A stretch of DNA of 64,000 nt, from assembly GCA_019930625.1 (NCBI GenBank), contig CP082844.1:4774001-4838000 (forward strand), in the 5' to 3' direction. The translations under genes were made by a program, and so were the position numbers. This document shows, piece by piece, positions 8,122-17,667 of this stretch. The notes below the pieces were generated by a model. That model was not told the origin of the DNA. It saw nothing but the letters and a program-made list of their open reading frames with translations, and did no database searches. How positions within the stretch are numbered: position 1 is the first letter of the stretch; every line of letters begins with the position of its first letter. The stretch comes from Nocardia asteroides (lineage in GTDB: Bacteria > Actinomycetota > Actinomycetes > Mycobacteriales > Mycobacteriaceae).

Positions 8122-9171
8122 TCACGCGAGGACGACCTCCGCCACCGCGCGACCGAAGATTTTGCGCCCGTCGTGCTCGGCGGTGATCGCGATGGTGGCG
8201 CTGCGCGTGTCCGCGTCCATGCGTTTCACCCGGCCGGAGAACTCGATCCGGCCGCCGGTGACGCCGACGTGGACGGGATTGGTCAGGCGCACGTTGTAGG
8301 AGCGCAGGGCGGTGGGATCGCCCAGCCACGAGGTGAGTAGATCCACACTGAGCCCGATGGTGAACATGCCCTGGGCGACAACGGTTTCCATGCCCATCCG
8401 TGCGGCTGTCTCGGTGCTCCAATGGATGGGGTTCGGGTCTCCCGACACTCCGGCGTAGTTGACCAGATCGCCCCGCCTGACCGTGAGTGTGCGTGGCGGA
8501 AGCTCCGCCCCGGCAGTTACCTCGTCGAAGCGCCGCACCCACGGGCTCGCCGGTACGGGCTGCGCCTGGCTCACGGACTCGATGCCGTGTCCCACGTAGC
8601 GCGGGGCCGGCGCGCGGCGCGCGTTTCGCGCTTCCTGGCGTGCGCCGTGCATGACGACCGCGTCGAACCACGGCGGGAGAGCCTCGTCATCGCGCCCGAC
8701 CAGGCTGGTCCGAGACGTGAGGACCGGCCGGTCGTGCTGGTCCAGGATGGTTTGGCGCAGTCCGATGAGGTCGCCGCCGAAGGCGTGCCGGAACGAATCC
8801 AGGCACATCTCGAACCGGATGCGGTCGCCGGCCAGGAGCGGGCGATGAAATTCGATCATCTGATCGGTCTGGATGGTCCGGCTCAGGTCGTAGCCGGGCA
8901 GGATCGTGTCGAACACCTCGGCGTAGGCGAGATATCCGGGGACCGCGCCGAAGGTCGGGGGAGCAAGCAAGCTGTGGTAGCCGAGGTCGGCGGCGGCCTC
9001 CTCCGACCAGTGCGCGGGGTGGTTGTTGCGCACCGCGCGGGCGTACTCGCGGATCTTCTCGCGACCGACCTCGTAGTGATCGCTGGTGCGATACCGGCGC
9101 CCGACCATCGAGGCGGGGAGCGCGGCATCGGTCACGTCGTCCGCACCGGAAGTGGTAGGGGTTCTGGACAT
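8122..9171 (-). CDS. Fused HadA/HadB-like (3R)-hydroxyacyl dehydratase
   Basis: 349 residues with two hotdog folds. The N-terminal half (about 15-155) resembles the FAS1-type MaoC_dehydrat_N/HadA subunit: [19 protein letters not shown], then [12 protein letters not shown]. The C-terminal half carries the hydratase-2 motif [13 protein letters not shown] with the catalytic Asp and His, as in HadB. In mycobacteria HadA and HadB are separate and dehydrate 3-hydroxyacyl-ACP in the FAS-II/mycolate pathway; here they are fused, as seen in Nocardia-like genera. The ATG at 9171 is preferred over a TTG at 9189. Divergent from the catalase gene. Confidence 0.85.
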   Translation of the reverse strand: MSRTPTTSGADDVTDAALPASMVGRRYRTSDHYEVGREKIREYARAVRNNHPAHWSEEAAADLGYHSLLAPPTFGAVPGYLAYAEVFDTILPGYDLSRTIQTDQMIEFHRPLLAGDRIRFEMCLDSFRHAFGGDLIGLRQTILDQHDRPVLTSRTSLVGRDDEALPPWFDAVVMHGARQEARNARRAPAPRYVGHGIESVSQAQPVPASPWVRRFDEVTAGAELPPRTLTVRRGDLVNYAGVSGDPNPIHWSTETAARMGMETVVAQGMFTIGLSVDLLTSWLGDPTALRSYNVRLTNPVHVGVTGGRIEFSGRVKRMDADTRSATIAITAEHDGRKIFGRAVAEVVLA

Positions 9172-9389
9172 CGCGGGGAATCTACCCAACCAGAGCCCGA
9201 ATTCCGGTCAGCCCGCATCGCACGCCGTTTCGCGGCCTCCGGCGCGCCGACCGGCGCGGGTGCGCAGGAGCGCCGGTCAGCCGTGGTTTGAGGAACAGGT
9301 CCCTGGGAAGTCGATCGACAGATCTCGTGCCGCTCGCCCGACGGTTTCGTCGCCGGGCTCTCGCCCGCGGCTCGTGGGAGAGGAGAGAG

Positions 9390-10910
9390 ATGTCCGTTCC
9401 GAACTACACCACCGACGACGCCGGGATCCCGGTCCCCAGCGACGAGCATTCGCTGACCGTCGGGCCGGATGGGCCGATCCTGCTGCAGGACTGGTATCTG
9501 ATCGAGAAGATGGCGGCGTTCAACCGGGAACGGGTGCCCGAACGTCAGCCGCACGCGAAGGGCGGTGGGGCGTTCGGCGTCTTCGAGGTCACCCACGACG
9601 TGAGCGCATACACGATGGCCGAGGTGTTCCAGCCGGGCAAGAAGACGGAGATGCTGGCCCGGTTCTCCACCGTGGCCGGCGAGCGCGGCAGCCCCGATAC
9701 CTGGCGGGATCCGCGCGGGTTCGCCCTGAAGTTCTACACCGAGCAGGGCAATTTCGACATGGTCGCCAACAACACGCCGATCTTCTTCGTGCGCGATCCG
9801 ATGAAATTCCAGGACTTCATCCGGTCCCAGAAGCGCCGCGCCGACAACAATCTGCGCGACCACGACATGCAGTGGGACTTCTGGACGCTCTCACCCGAGT
9901 CGGCGCACCAGGTCACCTGGTTGATGGGTGACCGCGGCATCCCGCGCACCTGGCGGCATATGAACGGTTACTCCAGCCATACCTATATGTGGGTGAACGC
10001 CGCCGGGGAACGGTTCTGGGTCAAGTACCACTTCAAGACCGATCAGGGCATCGAGTTCTTCACCCAGGACGAAGGCGACCAGATGGCCGCGATGGACACC
10101 GACTACCACACCCGCGACCTGTGGGAGTCGATCGAAGGCGGCAACTATCCGAGCTGGACGCTGAAGATGCAGATCATGCCGTTCGACGAGGCGAAGACAT
10201 ACCGGTTCAACCCCTTCGATCTCACCAAGGTGTGGCCGCACGGCGACTATCCGCTCATCGATGTCGGCAGGATGACGCTCGATCGGAACCCGGCGGACTA
10301 CCACACCGAGATCGAACAGGCGGCATTCGAGCCGAGTAATTCGGTGCCCGGCACCGGCCCCAGCCCGGACAAGATGCTGATGGCCCGCTGGTTCTCCTAC
10401 CCGGACGCCCACCGGTACCGTATCGGCGCGAATTACAAAGAGCTGCCGGTGAATACGCCGCACGCCACTACCGTCCGGTCGTACAGCAAGGACGGCGCGA
10501 TGCGCCACCGCAACCCCGGCGACCCGGTCTACGTGCCGAACTCGAAGGGCGGCCCGCACGCCGATCCCGCTGTCGCGGGCCCGCCCGCGACCTGGTACGC
10601 CGACGGCGAACTCGTGCGCTCGGCCTACACGCTGCACAAGGACGACGACGATTGGGGCCAAGCGGGAACCATGGTCCGTGACGTGCTCGACGACGCGGCG
10701 CGGCAGCGGCTGGTCGACAACATCGTCGGACACCTGCTGAACGGAGTTTCCGCGCCCGTGCTCGACCGGGCCTTCGAGTATTGGCGCAACGTCGACAAGC
10801 ATCTCGGTGACCGCGTCGAGGCGGGTGTGCGCGCGAAGCAGGGTGAGCGCGACCCCAAGGCGGCCGGGCAAGCCAATCCGGCTCGCTCGTCGGCGCAGGC
10901 CAAAGCCTGA
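9390..10910 (+). CDS. katA: Monofunctional haem catalase (clade 3-like)
   Basis: 506 residues. The active-site His lies in [16 protein letters not shown], the distal Asn in [17 protein letters not shown] and the proximal haem-ligand Tyr in [13 protein letters not shown]. The length suits small-subunit catalases without the C-terminal flavodoxin-like domain. It converts hydrogen peroxide to water and oxygen. A GGAGAGAG site precedes the ATG at 9390; the open frame upstream is Arg-rich and not coding-like. The residues next to the catalytic His are QP rather than the common VV. A strong hairpin terminator follows the stop. The exact paralogue name is a guess. Confidence 0.93.
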   Translation: MSVPNYTTDDAGIPVPSDEHSLTVGPDGPILLQDWYLIEKMAAFNRERVPERQPHAKGGGAFGVFEVTHDVSAYTMAEVFQPGKKTEMLARFSTVAGERGSPDTWRDPRGFALKFYTEQGNFDMVANNTPIFFVRDPMKFQDFIRSQKRRADNNLRDHDMQWDFWTLSPESAHQVTWLMGDRGIPRTWRHMNGYSSHTYMWVNAAGERFWVKYHFKTDQGIEFFTQDEGDQMAAMDTDYHTRDLWESIEGGNYPSWTLKMQIMPFDEAKTYRFNPFDLTKVWPHGDYPLIDVGRMTLDRNPADYHTEIEQAAFEPSNSVPGTGPSPDKMLMARWFSYPDAHRYRIGANYKELPVNTPHATTVRSYSKDGAMRHRNPGDPVYVPNSKGGPHADPAVAGPPATWYADGELVRSAYTLHKDDDDWGQAGTMVRDVLDDAARQRLVDNIVGHLLNGVSAPVLDRAFEYWRNVDKHLGDRVEAGVRAKQGERDPKAAGQANPARSSAQAKA

Positions 10911-10919
10911 CGGGTCCCG

Positions 10920-10947
10920 GCGGCGGCCGGTGACCACCGGCCGCCGC
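10920..10947 (+). terminator. Strong GC hairpin after catalase
   Basis: GGCGGCCGGTG and CACCGGCCGCC form an 11-bp perfect stem around AC (10922-10945), extended by two further pairs. It begins 10 nt after the catalase stop. No T-tract follows. Confidence 0.65.
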
Positions 10948-11210
10948 GGTGTGCTGGTGCGCCGTGCGGCGGGCGGGTACGCCGGGATGTCGGTGACCAT
11001 GCCACCACCTATCGACACCGTTCGTGATCTTTTCGTTATTCCTTGGCTCGTGTGTCCCGATGCGTCCCTCCGATCGCATGCGGAAAAATGACCGCCGGAT
11101 CCAGCGACACATAGCACCGTGGTGTTTCGAATCAATTCGAGGCTCGGTGACATCCGCGCGCCACCGGATGGTCGCATCGGGCCGGTCGACGGAGATCGGA
11201 GGACCGCATC

Positions 11211-11504
11211 ATGGCGTTCGACGCCGATGTTCGACCTGATCGACGCTCGCAAGGAAGGCCGTGGCGGGCGATCACAGTCGCGGCTGCCACTCTCGCCGCC
11301 GCGGCAGCACTCGGCGCCGCACCGGCGGGGACGCAGCCGTCGTCCAGCGGCGCACCCGATGTTCCGGTCGAGGTCCCGATACCCGGTGGATTTCCGGGAT
11401 TTCCCGAAATCCTGCGATTCATCCCGCCCGCGCCTCCCACCCCGCAGATGCCGTTCGGTCGATTGGTGCCGCATGGCAGCCCTGTGGCGGCTCACCCGGC
11501 ATAG
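11211..11504 (+). CDS. Small secreted Pro-rich protein, 97 residues
   Basis: A signal peptide is clear: a basic N-region (DRRSQGRPWR) followed by the hydrophobic AITVAAATLAAAAALGAAPAG with an AxA-like cleavage site. The mature part is short and Pro-rich (VPVEVPIPGGFPGFPEIL then PPAPPTPQMP). An AGGAGG-like site (CGGAGGACC) precedes the ATG. Family unknown; small Pro-rich exported proteins are common in Nocardia and Mycobacterium. The C-terminus (HGSPVAAHPA) may be slightly out of register if a frameshift occurred, but nothing demonstrates it. Confidence 0.55.
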   Translation: MAFDADVRPDRRSQGRPWRAITVAAATLAAAAALGAAPAGTQPSSSGAPDVPVEVPIPGGFPGFPEILRFIPPAPPTPQMPFGRLVPHGSPVAAHPA

Positions 11505-11826
11505 GCAGGTTCATCCCGTCGTCGCGTCCGCGGCGTTTCCCGCAGCAGCCCCGGAACCTCGTCGTCACCGGTCTGGTCGAACTGCCGATAGCCGCTGGCA
11601 CCTGATCAGCTGACACGCCGCGCACGACCCGGCCACCGCGGTGGCCGGGATTTGAGCGTTTCAGACAATAATCCGAGCTTTTCGCTCATTCTTCTGCTCG
11701 CGGCTGATCCGTAGAGTCCTCAAAGAACAGGCGGAGTTCGCGCCGGCGCCACCAGGGCGGCGACCTCGGCGAGAACTTTCGATCAGCACACCTTGATGGT
11801 GTTCCCGGCGACACGGAGGAAGTCCG
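11505..11826. other. Intergenic stretch without a convincing gene
   Basis: 322 nt between the secreted protein and a small ORF. Several Arg/Pro-rich frames are open but none has codon usage or a ribosome site that supports translation. The stretch around 11655-11710 is AT-rich relative to its surroundings and may hold the promoter of the downstream small ORF and SGNH hydrolase. GGTGGCCGGG near 11638 pairs with CCCGGCCACC just before it, giving a short hairpin. Confidence 0.4.
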
Positions 11827-12003
11827 TTGACAGAATTTCCACAACCGGCGGTGCCGACAATTTCCCGGCATGACCCGGTTCGGTTCGTGACGGGAATCCT
11901 CGACACGGATAGCCACGAGACATCGGACAAGATGACGCCCGACCTCGTCCGAGCGGCGTCGCAGGCATCGTTGGAAACCGCCGAAGGATGGGCGCGACGA
12001 TGA
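11827..12003 (+). CDS. Small leader-like ORF coupled to the SGNH hydrolase, 58 residues
   Basis: A TTG start at 11827 has GGAGG 7 nt upstream (ACACGGAGGAAGTCCG). The product begins TEFPQPAVPTISRHDPVRF, continues with an acidic section LDTDSHETSDKM and ends in a helix-like SQASLETAEGWARR. Its TGA overlaps the ATG of the hydrolase as ATGA, the usual sign of translational coupling in this genome. It is not a known family. It could be a chaperone-like partner or merely a leader for the secreted enzyme. Confidence 0.5.
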   Translation: MTEFPQPAVPTISRHDPVRFVTGILDTDSHETSDKMTPDLVRAASQASLETAEGWARR

Positions 12004-13271
12004 CCCTCCGGAAGATACGAACCACCGTGCTATCGGCATTGGCCGCGCTGCTGCTGGCCATCACCAGCAAAGCGTTGTACACCGAGGCCACCGACCGAGC
12101 CCAGCGCGAGGCCTGGCTCGACAGTTGGTCCACCGCGCAAATGGCCGACGTCGATGTGCTGGGACCCAATTGGTCGACAAACGGTTTCGTCAACCAGACC
12201 ATCCGCCAGACCGTGCGCCCTACCCTCGCCGGTGACTCCGTACGAATCACGATGACCAATCTCTTCGGCGATCGACCGCTGCGGATCGCGGCAGCCACCA
12301 TCGCGCACACCGCCAAGGGGGCAGCGGTGCGCTCCGGCACGGTCCGCCCGCTGACTTTCGGCGGTGCAGCGGGCACGGTGATCCCGCAGGGAGACGAACT
12401 GGCCAGCGACGCGACCGATTTCCTGGTCAACGCCCGCCAGCCGATCACCGTGACCCTCTACCTGAGCGAGGCAACCGGGCCGGCCACCTTCCACTCTCTC
12501 GGCAACACCACCGCTTACCGCGCGAACGGCGATCACAGCGCCGACATCGAAGGGGTGGCGTTCACCGAGTCCGACAAGTCGTGGTACTACCTTGCCGACA
12601 TCGAAGTCCGGGGCGCACCGAACCGCGGCGGTGTGGTGACCTTCGGCGACTCCATCACCGACGGAGCGGGCGCCGGCGTGGACGCCGACAACCGGTACCC
12701 GGATGCCCTGGCCGACCGCCTTGCGGTCGACAGCGAGCCCCGGGCAGTGCTGAACACCGGCATAGGTGGAAACCGGATCGTTTCGGACTCCGACTACTTG
12801 GGCCAACGCGCGGCCACCCGATTCCGTCGCGACGTACTCGACAAAGACGGGATCGGCACCGTCATCCTGCTCTCGGGTATCAACGACATCGGCGCCAGTG
12901 AACTCTCCGAGCCGTGGCTGCGACCGAACCCCGAGATCACGGCCGACCAGCTGATCGCCGAGTACCGACTGCTCATCCGGATGGCACGTGCCGACGGACT
13001 GCGCATCCTCGGCGGCACCCTGCTCCCATACCGCGGAGCCCCGTACTACAGCGAGCGCGGCGAACGGGTCCGAGACGAGGTCAACTCCTGGATACGCCAT
13101 TCCGGAGAATTCGACGCCGTCATCGACTTCGAGCGCGCACTCGCCGACCCGGCGGACCCGGACGTACTCGCCGCGCAGTTCGACAGCGGAGACCACCTGC
13201 ATCCCGGCCCCGCGGGGTATTCCGCGATGGCCGACGCCGCCGCGCTCGTCCTACACGAGACGGTCGACTGA
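12000..13271 (+). CDS. Secreted SGNH/GDSL-type esterase
   Basis: 423 residues from the ATG at 12000 (the ATG at 11988 would add four residues). An N-terminal signal anchor (TTVLSALAALLLAITSKALY) is followed by a beta-rich domain at about 45-200 and an SGNH hydrolase domain at about 210-420. Block I is VTFGDSITDG (nucleophile Ser), block II GIGGNRIV, block III LLSGINDIG and block V SGDHLHPGPAGY (Asp and His of the triad). Enzymes with this two-domain layout are exported esterases or lipases. Coupled by ATGA to a small upstream ORF; a 14-bp hairpin terminator follows. Confidence 0.9.
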   Translation: MTLRKIRTTVLSALAALLLAITSKALYTEATDRAQREAWLDSWSTAQMADVDVLGPNWSTNGFVNQTIRQTVRPTLAGDSVRITMTNLFGDRPLRIAAATIAHTAKGAAVRSGTVRPLTFGGAAGTVIPQGDELASDATDFLVNARQPITVTLYLSEATGPATFHSLGNTTAYRANGDHSADIEGVAFTESDKSWYYLADIEVRGAPNRGGVVTFGDSITDGAGAGVDADNRYPDALADRLAVDSEPRAVLNTGIGGNRIVSDSDYLGQRAATRFRRDVLDKDGIGTVILLSGINDIGASELSEPWLRPNPEITADQLIAEYRLLIRMARADGLRILGGTLLPYRGAPYYSERGERVRDEVNSWIRHSGEFDAVIDFERALADPADPDVLAAQFDSGDHLHPGPAGYSAMADAAALVLHETVD

Positions 13272-13290
13272 GAGGCAGGCGGGACGGGAT

Positions 13291-13335
13291 GCTGTCCACG
13301 GGGCTGTCTGTAGTCGCGGCGGCCCCGTGGACAGC
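13291..13335. terminator. Bidirectional hairpin between convergent genes
   Basis: GCTGTCCACGGGGC and GCCCCGTGGACAGC form a perfect 14-bp stem with a 17-nt loop. It lies between the convergent SGNH hydrolase and SnoaL-like genes and can serve both. Confidence 0.75.
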
Positions 13336-13341
13336 GCACGA

Positions 13342-13833
13342 TCACCCGTGCGGCCGCGCGGCGGATACGTCCACACCCGGACCGTTCTCTCCCGGGGGTG
13401 AGCCCGGTAGCGGCGAGTCGTCGAGGTATCGGATCTCGTAGACCCGTTCGGTGAACTTCCAGCCGTCGGTCGTTCGCCGGTAGCGATCGTGGTAGATCGC
13501 GTAGTTCAGATGTGAGCTGCCGCTTTTCAACCGCCCGAGTTCACAGATGTGGGCGCGACCGGTCGCGGTGTCGCCGTCGATTCGGATCGCACCGGGATGG
13601 GTGTGCTGAATGAAATAGTCCCAGGCGTCTTGCATCAGCCGTGCTTTGGTCTGGAATTCGGCGCGGCCGGCGACTTCGATACCCGCGTCGGGGATGCGCA
13701 GCACCGCGTCGTCGGTGAACAGCGATGCCAGGCGATCGAAGTCGCGCATCATCACCGCGTCGGTGAATTCGCCGCGCAGTGCTTCGATCTCGACACGGTC
13801 GGCGAGTGACCGGAAGTCGTGTGGTGACAGCAT
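13342..13833 (-). CDS. SnoaL-like (NTF2-fold) protein
   Basis: 163 residues with the SnoaL_4 pattern: an N-terminal helix (LADRVEIEALRGEFTDAVMMRDFDRL, here quoted in part), then SLFTDDAVLRIPDAGIEVAG, then strands ending in YAIYHDRYRRTTDGWKF. NTF2-fold proteins of this class include small dehydratases, cyclases and isomerases; the substrate cannot be told. It starts 10 nt after the FMN reductase stop on the same strand, so the two are an operon. The last 25 residues are Pro/Gly-rich and probably unstructured. Confidence 0.8.
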   Translation of the reverse strand: MLSPHDFRSLADRVEIEALRGEFTDAVMMRDFDRLASLFTDDAVLRIPDAGIEVAGRAEFQTKARLMQDAWDYFIQHTHPGAIRIDGDTATGRAHICELGRLKSGSSHLNYAIYHDRYRRTTDGWKFTERVYEIRYLDDSPLPGSPPGENGPGVDVSAARPHG

Positions 13834-13843
13834 GATCGGCTCC

Positions 13844-14431
13844 TCAGGAATCGACGAGAGTGTGTTCGGCGCTTGCCCGCCGCAGCGGCGCGAATGCGGC
13901 GCTCCATGCGATGACCTGATCCAGCAGCGTGTGCAGGGCTGTGGTGTGGTGGTCGCCCGGTGTGAAGGTGGTGTAGTTCTCGAAATCGGTGAGCACCGAG
14001 ATCGTGACCTGGTGGCTCACATCGGCCATCCGCAGGGCGCTGCAGACCAGCCGCAGATGCTCCACCGCGCGGACGCCGCCGCCGGCACCGTAGGAAACGA
14101 ATCCGACCGCCTTGTCGGCCCATTGGGCGTACAGGTGGTCGATGGCGTTCTTCAGCACTCCGGGGGCCGAGTGGTTGTACTCGGGGGTCACGATGACGAA
14201 GCCGTCCAACGGGGCGATCCGCTCGGCCCAGGCGCGGGTGTGCTCATGTACGGAGGGGCCGAACATCGGCGCCACCGGCTCGTCCAGATGCGGCAGCGGG
14301 TGGTCGCGCAGGTCGATCAGTTCGAACTCGGCATCGCCGCGCCGCGACGCCGTGTCCAGAACCCACTGAGCGACCTGCGGACCGTTGCGGTTGGGCCGGG
14401 TACTGCCGAGAATGATGCCGATTCTGATCAC
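13844..14431 (-). CDS. NADPH-dependent FMN reductase (flavodoxin-like)
   Basis: 195 residues from a GTG at 14431 with CAGGAG upstream. It opens with IRIGIILGSTRPNRNG, the FMN-phosphate-binding loop of the FMN_red family, and contains FVIVTPEYNHSAPGVLKNAIDHL with the PEYNHS motif, then VGFVSYGAGGGVRAVEHLR. Members reduce FMN, quinones or chromate using NADPH. It is the first gene of an operon with the SnoaL-like protein. There is no regulator next to it; a short perfect dyad lies 270 nt upstream. Confidence 0.92.
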   Translation of the reverse strand: MIRIGIILGSTRPNRNGPQVAQWVLDTASRRGDAEFELIDLRDHPLPHLDEPVAPMFGPSVHEHTRAWAERIAPLDGFVIVTPEYNHSAPGVLKNAIDHLYAQWADKAVGFVSYGAGGGVRAVEHLRLVCSALRMADVSHQVTISVLTDFENYTTFTPGDHHTTALHTLLDQVIAWSAAFAPLRRASAEHTLVDS

Positions 14432-14813
14432 GGTCGGAACTCCTGCTCTGTGGAAGGTGTCACAACCTTCCGACGACGCAACCGGCCGGAATGTCAGGCG
14501 GCCCCCACTTCGGGTGCGCCGATGCGCCTGGACTCGCAGGTGACCGAGTCGAGGGGTCGACGGCTGACGGCTCGACGCGCGGACCACCGGAACTGCCGAT
14601 GAGCAGGGACATCGCGCCGATGCGCGGTGCTGTGGCCGGATGCTCGGACAGCCGCCGATGAGCGCATGTGGTGTGGCGCATATAGCTCTCTCCTCGACCG
14701 GAGGTTCCTGAACCTCGGCCAGGCCACGATTGTCGACGACGTGGACGGCGGCATGCGGAAGCCGCCGATCCACCCGGCTCGGCTGGGTGTTCGCCCTGCC
14801 CCGGACACGGACC
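14432..14813. other. 382-nt intergenic stretch with one short dyad
   Basis: No gene is convincing here. A perfect dyad GAGGTTC-ct-GAACCTC occurs at 14701-14716 next to an AT-richer GCATATAGC element at 14679-14687, which could form a promoter/operator for the minus-strand FMN reductase operon. A 73-codon minus-strand frame from 14681 has a GGAGAG site but no recognisable sequence. Confidence 0.35.
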
Positions 14814-15620
14814 TCAGCTGATTCGCGGATATCGGGCGCTGTCGAGTCGCTGTCCCGGTTCCCGATCCGGCACCGTGTCCTGGTACCACGCGTCGGGGTC
14901 GGGGTGGTAGACCGCCTCGGCGTCCATATACACCGTGGCCAGCGAAATCCGCGCCATACCCGTGTGGTTGGCGCCCGCCGAGTGGACCAGGCGGGCATCG
15001 TGGAAGGTGCAGTCGCCCGCGCGCAGAGGGACCGTCACGTGTGGCCACCAGCGCAGTTCCGGTCGAGCTTCGTACGGCTCGCCGACCGTGGGGATCGCGT
15101 CCTCGGGCCACCGGTGCGATCCCGGAATGAAGGTCAGGCACCCGCGCTGCACCGGGACGTCGACCAGGGCCACCCATGCCGTGAGGGTCACGGGGGCCGC
15201 GGCGATCGGAAAGGCGGGGGCATCGATGTGCAACGGTGTAGGCGCGCTGTCGGAGGTGTGTTTACGCAACAATTCGGATTTGAACATTCGCAGTGGCTGT
15301 CCGGCCAGACGCTCGGCGATCCCGGTGATCTCCGGATGCAGCGCGAGCCTGCGCATCAGCTCACTGGCGTTCTCCGGCTCGGGCACCCAATCCATGACGT
15401 TCCCGCCTTCGGCCGCGTTCCAGGAAACAAGGCGCTGCCGGTCCAATTGGGTGCCGGCGTCGGCCAGGTACTCCTCCACCTCGGAACCGCCGAGAACACG
15501 GGGAATATGGACGTAGCCGTCGCGGTGATACTGCTCGACGAGGTCGACCGAAAGGGTGCGCGCGGTCGTGGTCTCGCCGCTCGGGCGCGGGTGTTTCGTT
15601 GTTTCGATCACGGATCCCAC
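14814..15620 (-). CDS. Phytanoyl-CoA dioxygenase (PhyH) family protein
   Basis: 268 residues. The double-stranded beta-helix has the Fe(II) ligands in LHIDAPAF (HxD) and in ARLVHSAGANHTG (distal His), with a 2-oxoglutarate-binding Arg expected after it (TGMARISLA). RDGYVHIPRVLGG is the usual N-terminal element. Members hydroxylate diverse small molecules or acyl chains with 2-oxoglutarate and oxygen. Natural substrate unknown. It stands alone, with a 190-nt spacer to the fused FMN reductase region and a divergent gap to the desaturase. Confidence 0.87.
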   Translation of the reverse strand: MGSVIETTKHPRPSGETTTARTLSVDLVEQYHRDGYVHIPRVLGGSEVEEYLADAGTQLDRQRLVSWNAAEGGNVMDWVPEPENASELMRRLALHPEITGIAERLAGQPLRMFKSELLRKHTSDSAPTPLHIDAPAFPIAAAPVTLTAWVALVDVPVQRGCLTFIPGSHRWPEDAIPTVGEPYEARPELRWWPHVTVPLRAGDCTFHDARLVHSAGANHTGMARISLATVYMDAEAVYHPDPDAWYQDTVPDREPGQRLDSARYPRIS

Positions 15621-15880
15621 GGTAGAAAAAGCTTAGGTCGATTCGCTTCCTAACGATGGACGAGGCCGCGACGGGGATTTCGGTGCCGTCCGGGCTCGGC
15701 GACATCGGCCGGGGTGCCTCGAGATCGAGCGTGACGGCCATCATCAGCCGACCCGTTCTGTCACGGCACCGTTTCTTCGCACGTACGTAAGCGATGCGAC
15801 AGCCCGCGTAGGGGTGTTCGTGGGGCTGCTCGTGCACGCTCGGTTCCCGCAGGAAGACCGGAGAGGTGACCGGGGGCGAG

Positions 15881-16819
15881 ATGACCGAACGGCGCGCCGG
15901 CAACGCTGTTCGCGCGCAGCGGCGCGACGACGGACGGCGGATCGGATCATGGTTGACCGCGGGCGCGGTCGTGCTCAATCTTCTTCAGCTCTTCGCGCTG
16001 CCGCTGCTGCTGTTGCCCCTGGACCCCGCGTGGGGATGGGCACTGCTGCCGTCGGCGCTGCTGACGACGACATTCTGGTCGCTGATCCACGAGGCCGTCC
16101 ACGGGAACCTGCACCACCGGCGCTCGCTCAACGATAGATACGGACGCGTGCTCGCCGTGCTGTACGGTTCACCGTTCGCGTTGCTCAAAGCCGGTCACCT
16201 GCTGCACCACCGCTACAGCCGGACGCGGGAGCGGGCCGAGGTCTACGACCCAGCGACGTCCAGCTGGGCGAAAGCCGCGCCCGGGTACTACCTGCGGCTG
16301 TTCGGCGGGCTGTATCTGCTCGAGGTCGCGGCGCTCGTGCTGGCGGCGCTGCCCGCCGCGGCGGTGCGCCGGCTCGCCCGCGCGGTGGACAGGCCGGACA
16401 CGGTGGCGGGGCCGCTGCTCGGACGCGTCGCGCAGGCCGAGGTGTTCCGTCGGTTCCGCATCGACGCGGCCGTGATCACGGTGCTGTACGGCGCGGCGTT
16501 CGTCGCCTACGGCAGTCACGGATGGATGTTGCTCGCGGCGCTGGCCGGGCGCGGCGTGATCGTCTCGCTGTCGGACAACGCCTATCACTACGGCACCGAT
16601 CTCGACGAGCCGCTCGAGGCGCTCGACCTGGAACTGCCCGCGCCACTGGAGGTTCTGGCCCTGAGCTTCAACCTGCATGGGCTGCACCATCGTCACCCGG
16701 GCTTGCGCTGGTACGAACTGCGGCCCGTCTTCGACGCCGAGGGCGGCCGGTACGATTCCGGCTGGTTCCGCGCGGTGGCCCGCCAGTTCCGCGGCCCGAT
16801 CAGGAGCACTGATCGCTGA
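15881..16819 (+). CDS. Membrane fatty-acid desaturase/hydroxylase family protein
   Basis: 312 residues. Three His boxes characteristic of the integral-membrane di-iron family are present: HEAVHGNLHH near residue 65-74, HLLHHRYSR near 107 and HGLHHRHPG near 268. Hydrophobic segments flank them (LTAGAVVLNLLQLFALPLLL; AVITVLYGAAFVAYG). Such proteins desaturate or hydroxylate lipids or carotenoids. GGGGG precedes the ATG at 15881; a GTG 15 nt upstream is possible. Neighbours do not reveal the substrate. Confidence 0.85.
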   Translation: MTERRAGNAVRAQRRDDGRRIGSWLTAGAVVLNLLQLFALPLLLLPLDPAWGWALLPSALLTTTFWSLIHEAVHGNLHHRRSLNDRYGRVLAVLYGSPFALLKAGHLLHHRYSRTRERAEVYDPATSSWAKAAPGYYLRLFGGLYLLEVAALVLAALPAAAVRRLARAVDRPDTVAGPLLGRVAQAEVFRRFRIDAAVITVLYGAAFVAYGSHGWMLLAALAGRGVIVSLSDNAYHYGTDLDEPLEALDLELPAPLEVLALSFNLHGLHHRHPGLRWYELRPVFDAEGGRYDSGWFRAVARQFRGPIRSTDR

Positions 16820-17112
16820 GCGGGTCGGCGCGGGTGCGACGTGACGCCGTGCCGGGTCACTCCTCGGTTTCCACGTGCGAATCCATGCCGCGCGAGCATC
16901 GGCACGTACTGTCGGAGCACTGCGCGGGCGCTGGAGAACACACGCCGCAGCCGGGTGGTGTCGAGAGCGGAGGAGTGGGTCATCGATCGATCCCGTCTGT
17001 GAGCGCGGACCCTGTCCCGCATCGGGCGATGTTCAGGTGCGTACGCGGCGCGTCGCGCTGAACGCGATCGGGTTCGACGGTGATCCACTGCGGGACGTTC
17101 TCGGCCGACGCG

Positions 17113-17667
17113 TCAGACCCGCTTGTCGTCGATGAGTGCGGCCAGCACTCCGAAACTGTCGTGCGCTTCGGCGCCCGCGACGGCTCGCTCGACGCCGCCC
17201 CGGGAGACCTCGAGCGGCTGCATGCGCGCGCCGGCTCCGGCGGTGCAGACGGCTGCGAGGTACAGCTCGGTGATGCTTGCGCGCTATAGGGTCCACATGC
17301 GATCAGCGTCGGCATGAACGCCCGCGGCGCTCAGCCCGGCCGTATAACGATCGACGAGGCCACGTTCGATCGTGCGCAGCAGATCCGGTTCGACCGACGC
17401 GTTGGCGAAGTAGGCGATGTCGCGGATACCCGCCCCGGCAGTCGCGATCTGCCAGTCCAGGAATCCTGGGCCGGAACTCTCGCAGAAGAGATTGCCCAGA
17501 TGAGGGGCGCCATGGATCAGAGTCTGCGGCTGGGCGGCCCAGAAGGCATCGATATCGGCGCTGCGGTCCAGTCGGTAATCGTCGGGCCCGATGACTCGGA
17601 CCCGGCCGGTGTAAACCGGGCCGTCACCGTTGCCGCCTTCGCAATCCACATCGGAGATCCTCGGCAA
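17113..17667 (-). pseudogene. Aminoglycoside-phosphotransferase-like (APH) remnant
   Basis: The stretch reads IDAFWAAQPQTLIHGAPHLG then FLDWQIATAGAGIRDIAYF, matching the Brenner motif and the DFG-equivalent of the APH/choline-kinase fold. The catalytic Asp of HGDxHxGN is Ala. A TAG at 17284 interrupts an otherwise continuous frame (...ADRMWTL*RASITELYLAAV...), after which coding-like sequence continues to a TGA at 17113 (GVLAALIDDKRV). The N-terminal lobe is missing or unrecognisable. Lost catalytic Asp, internal stop and truncation all point to a dead gene. Confidence 0.75.

Noticed and set aside
16693..17088. A 131-codon minus-strand frame after the desaturase
   Set aside because: No recognisable motif, overlaps the desaturase 3' end by about 125 nt and has a weak ribosome site.
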